NCBI GenBank assembly: GCA_937895955.1 | Contig: CALAZI010000083.1 | Location: forward strand, 1 to 8,305 | Reading direction: 5' to 3' | From: an uncultured Alphaproteobacteria bacterium | GTDB lineage: Bacteria; Pseudomonadota; Alphaproteobacteria; Caulobacterales; Parvularculaceae | Length of the DNA: 8,305 nucleotides | Part shown: piece by piece, positions 6,528 to 8,305 of the stretch | Layout of the letters: each line of letters begins with the position of its first letter | Position numbering within the stretch: the first letter of the stretch is position 1 | Program-made: the position numbers and the translations under genes | The notes under the pieces: generated by a model | Databases searched by the model: none | Told to the model about the DNA's origin: nothing | What the model saw: the letters and a program-made list of their open reading frames with translations, nothing else

Positions 6528-6666
6528 TGCGCTCTTAATCCGTGCCGCAAACGACTTGCCGCGTTTAACGCTCCCTTCGCCGCAATCCCGTCCGCCACGC
6601 TTATGTGTGACGAGCCGTCAAGCTAATTTCGCTGGCGGGCGGCGTCGATGAAGGACGGAGGAAACT
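6528..6666 (+). other. Intergenic region between mutY and the exported-protein operon
   Basis: This 139-bp stretch holds no ORF that looks real. No convincing terminator follows mutY: there is no strong hairpin with a T-run. Short AT-rich patches (around 6534, 6566 and 6622) could belong to a promoter for the downstream pair, but I found no credible pair of -35 and -10 boxes. Confidence 0.5.
6657..6661 (+). promoter_or_regulatory. Strong ribosome binding site that sets a TTG start
   Basis: GGAGG lies five bases before the TTG at 6667. It decides the start of the exported DUF1579-like protein. The nearby ATG at 6648 is in another frame and lies upstream of this site. Confidence 0.8.
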
Positions 6667-7206
6667 TTGAAGATTTGGCATTTGACGAAAATCGCCTTGC
6701 TGACGACAGTTGCTTCTGCGACGGCGGCCGAACCGGCGCCGCCGGCGTGCGGCGACGCGGCGTTTCATGCATTCGATTTCTGGATCGGCGACTGGACGGT
6801 CGCCAATGCCGAGAGCGGCGAGGCGTCAGGAGAGAACCGAATTGAAACGATCCATGACGGATGCGCGCTCAGGGAATCATGGAGCGGCGCAGACGGCGTG
6901 AAAGGAGAAAGCCTCACCTATTACGACCCGATCGACGGCAAATGGCGCCAGCGCTGGGTATCCAGCGGTTATGGAGGGTATGCGCTCAATCTGGAAGGGA
7001 CTGCCGAGGAAGAAGGGCGCATGACGCTTGAAGGCGCTGCGCACTTCTATGCGCGCGCGCAATCAGTCGATATGCGCATCACTTGGAGGCGCGCCGGCAT
7101 GAATGCGCTTGCGCAGGTTTTTGAAACGCGCGATCCTCAGTCCGGCGAATGGAAGACTTGGTATCAGGGCGAATACGCGCGGAAAGAAACGAAAAACTCG
7201 AAATGA
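6667..7206 (+). CDS. Exported DUF1579-like small protein of unknown function
   Basis: A 179-residue protein starting at TTG with a good Shine-Dalgarno sequence. Residues 1-21 look like a Sec signal peptide (MKIWHLTKIALLTTVASATAA) with probable cleavage after the ATAA stretch, so the protein is likely periplasmic. The mature part begins with a Cys (Cys28) and the motif FDFWIGDWTV (36-45), followed by N-R-I-E-T-I..GC (Cys66) and alternating strands such as SLTYYDPIDGKWRQRWV and RMTLEGAAHFYA. This pattern is typical of a family of small lipocalin-like or beta-barrel proteins usually annotated as hypothetical or DUF1579-like; the function is unknown. Cys28 and Cys66 could form a disulfide. It overlaps the downstream M19-like gene by ATGA, which suggests translational coupling and a shared envelope role. 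The family assignment is from the motif pattern only. Confidence 0.8.
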   Translation: MKIWHLTKIALLTTVASATAAEPAPPACGDAAFHAFDFWIGDWTVANAESGEASGENRIETIHDGCALRESWSGADGVKGESLTYYDPIDGKWRQRWVSSGYGGYALNLEGTAEEEGRMTLEGAAHFYARAQSVDMRITWRRAGMNALAQVFETRDPQSGEWKTWYQGEYARKETKNSK

Positions 7207-8305
7207 CAATTGACCGTAGGATGTTCGTGGCGGCGAGCCTTGCCGCATCCGCGCTCGCCGCCGCCCCGGCCTACGCAAGAAAGAAAAAACGCCCCTTCGT
7301 CATCAATGCGCTCGGCGGGCTCGGCAATCCGAATGGCGGGCCGTTCGGCGAAAAGGAAATCGCCGCGCATTATCTCGATCCGCGCCCGATCGCCGACGCG
7401 GGCAAGGCCAATCTCGCTGCGATCAATTTGACGTTGGGCCATGTGTTCGGCGAGGGCGATCCCTTCGCGGATACGGTCGACGATCTTTCGTGGTGGGCCG
7501 AAGCGATCCGGCTGCGGCCCGACGCGCTCGCGCACATCCGCACGGCGGCGGATATTCGCGCCGCGCATGACGCCGGCAAGGTTGGCCTCATCTTCGGCTT
7601 CCAGAATACGGAAATGTTCGGAAAAGACGCCTCACGCACGCGGCTCTTCTCCGATCTCGGCGTGCGCGTCGTTCAACTCACCTATAATCTGCGGACGACG
7701 ACCGGCGACGGCGCGCTGGTTGAGGAAAACGCCGGCCTCACCGATTTCGGGCGCGAGCTGGTCGCGGCGCTGAACGCGCAGAAACTTCTCGTCGATCTTT
7801 CCCATGGCGGCGAGAAGACGACGATGGAAGCGATCGCGGCGTCAACGGCGCCGATCGCGATCACGCATACGGGCTGCGCCGCGCTCGCGCCACATCCGCG
7901 CAATCGCGGCGACGCGGAACTGAAAGCGCTCGCCGACAAAGGCGGCGTCGCGGGGGTTTATTTCATGCCGTATCTGACGCCCGGCCGTCAGCACATGGCC
8001 GCCGACATTATCGCCCATATCGAACATGCGGTGAAAATCATGGGCGAGGATCATGTCGGCATCGGCACGGACAATTCCGTCACCGCGATCGACGATATGG
8101 CCGCCTATCTGGAAGAACACCGCAAGGATATTGAGAACCGCAGGAAACTCGGCGTCGGCGCGCCGAACGAAGACCCAGACATCACGACGATACCGCGCGA
8201 CCTCACCGGTCCCGGACAGTTTGAACAGCTAAGCCTGATGCTTTCATCGCGCGGTCATTCCGATGCGCGGATTGAAAAAATCCTCGGCGGGAATTTTTTG
8301 AGGCT
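7203..8305 (+). CDS. Membrane dipeptidase-like (M19) protein with Tat-type signal, partial at 3' end
   Basis: About 367 residues are visible and the frame is open to the edge; the end reads IEKILGGNFLR, the usual last motif of M19 enzymes, so only a few residues are missing. Family M19 enzymes are zinc dipeptidases with a TIM-barrel fold. The N-terminus has DRRMFVAASLAASALAAAPAYA, a twin-arginine-type signal. Visible family motifs are LVDLSHGGEKTT (His201), AITHTGCAALAPHPRN (His222) and VGIGTDN (Asp290). The usual first-strand DGHND (HxD) reads INALGG (Leu37, Gly39 at those places). The usual EGGH with the bridging glutamate reads GFQNTE (133-137 region). It therefore resembles an M19 clade with GFQN in place of EGG, in which classical di-zinc dipeptidase activity is doubtful. 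Its start overlaps the preceding stop (ATGA). Confidence 0.88.
   Translation, partial: MTIDRRMFVAASLAASALAAAPAYARKKKRPFVINALGGLGNPNGGPFGEKEIAAHYLDPRPIADAGKANLAAINLTLGHVFGEGDPFADTVDDLSWWAEAIRLRPDALAHIRTAADIRAAHDAGKVGLIFGFQNTEMFGKDASRTRLFSDLGVRVVQLTYNLRTTTGDGALVEENAGLTDFGRELVAALNAQKLLVDLSHGGEKTTMEAIAASTAPIAITHTGCAALAPHPRNRGDAELKALADKGGVAGVYFMPYLTPGRQHMAADIIAHIEHAVKIMGEDHVGIGTDNSVTAIDDMAAYLEEHRKDIENRRKLGVGAPNEDPDITTIPRDLTGPGQFEQLSLMLSSRGHSDARIEKILGGNFLR

Noticed and set aside
7164..7568. 134-codon frame on the - strand
   Set aside because: It is antisense to the M19-like gene, whose own frame is supported by family motifs on the + strand.

Overview
The window looks like chromosomal DNA of a GC-rich alphaproteobacterium. 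The SMC protein has the alphaproteobacterial wording around its ATPase motifs and hinge. The neighbourhood mutY / DUF721 (dciA) / DsbA-like thioredoxin / smc is one I recognise as conserved in Alphaproteobacteria. No genus can be fixed from the sequence alone; a marine or soil relative of the Hyphomonadaceae/Parvularculaceae type is a guess.

Layout. The left two thirds read leftward: the 5' part of a lipoprotein peptidyl-dipeptidase of family M3 (1-386, running off the left edge), smc (463-3930), a DsbA-family disulfide oxidoreductase lipoprotein (4099-4758) and a short DciA/DUF721 gene (4932-5357). At about 5358-5387 the direction switches at a very tight divergent junction. Rightward then come the adenine DNA glycosylase mutY (5388-6527), a small exported DUF1579-like protein with a TTG start (6667-7206), and a membrane-dipeptidase-like (M19) protein with a Tat-type signal (7203-8305, running off the right edge). 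The last two overlap by ATGA and form a small operon.

How the genes fit together. smc, dciA and mutY belong to chromosome upkeep: segregation, replicative helicase loading and repair of 8-oxoguanine mispairs. The DsbA-like lipoprotein, the M3 peptidase lipoprotein, the small exported protein and the M19 protein all act in the cell envelope, in thiol chemistry or peptide turnover. There are no rRNA or tRNA genes, insertion sequences, prophage or CRISPR arrays, and no gene-free stretch above 300 bases.

Most of the window is conserved housekeeping sequence. The most unusual item is a GC-rich element of about 119 bp with four internal hairpins and complementary ends. It lies in frame inside the C-terminal 8-oxoG-recognition domain of mutY and adds about 40 low-complexity residues. 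It resembles, in principle, the protein-embedded palindromic elements of Rickettsia. A second point of interest is that the M19-like protein lacks the usual N-terminal HxD metal ligands and the usual bridging glutamate.
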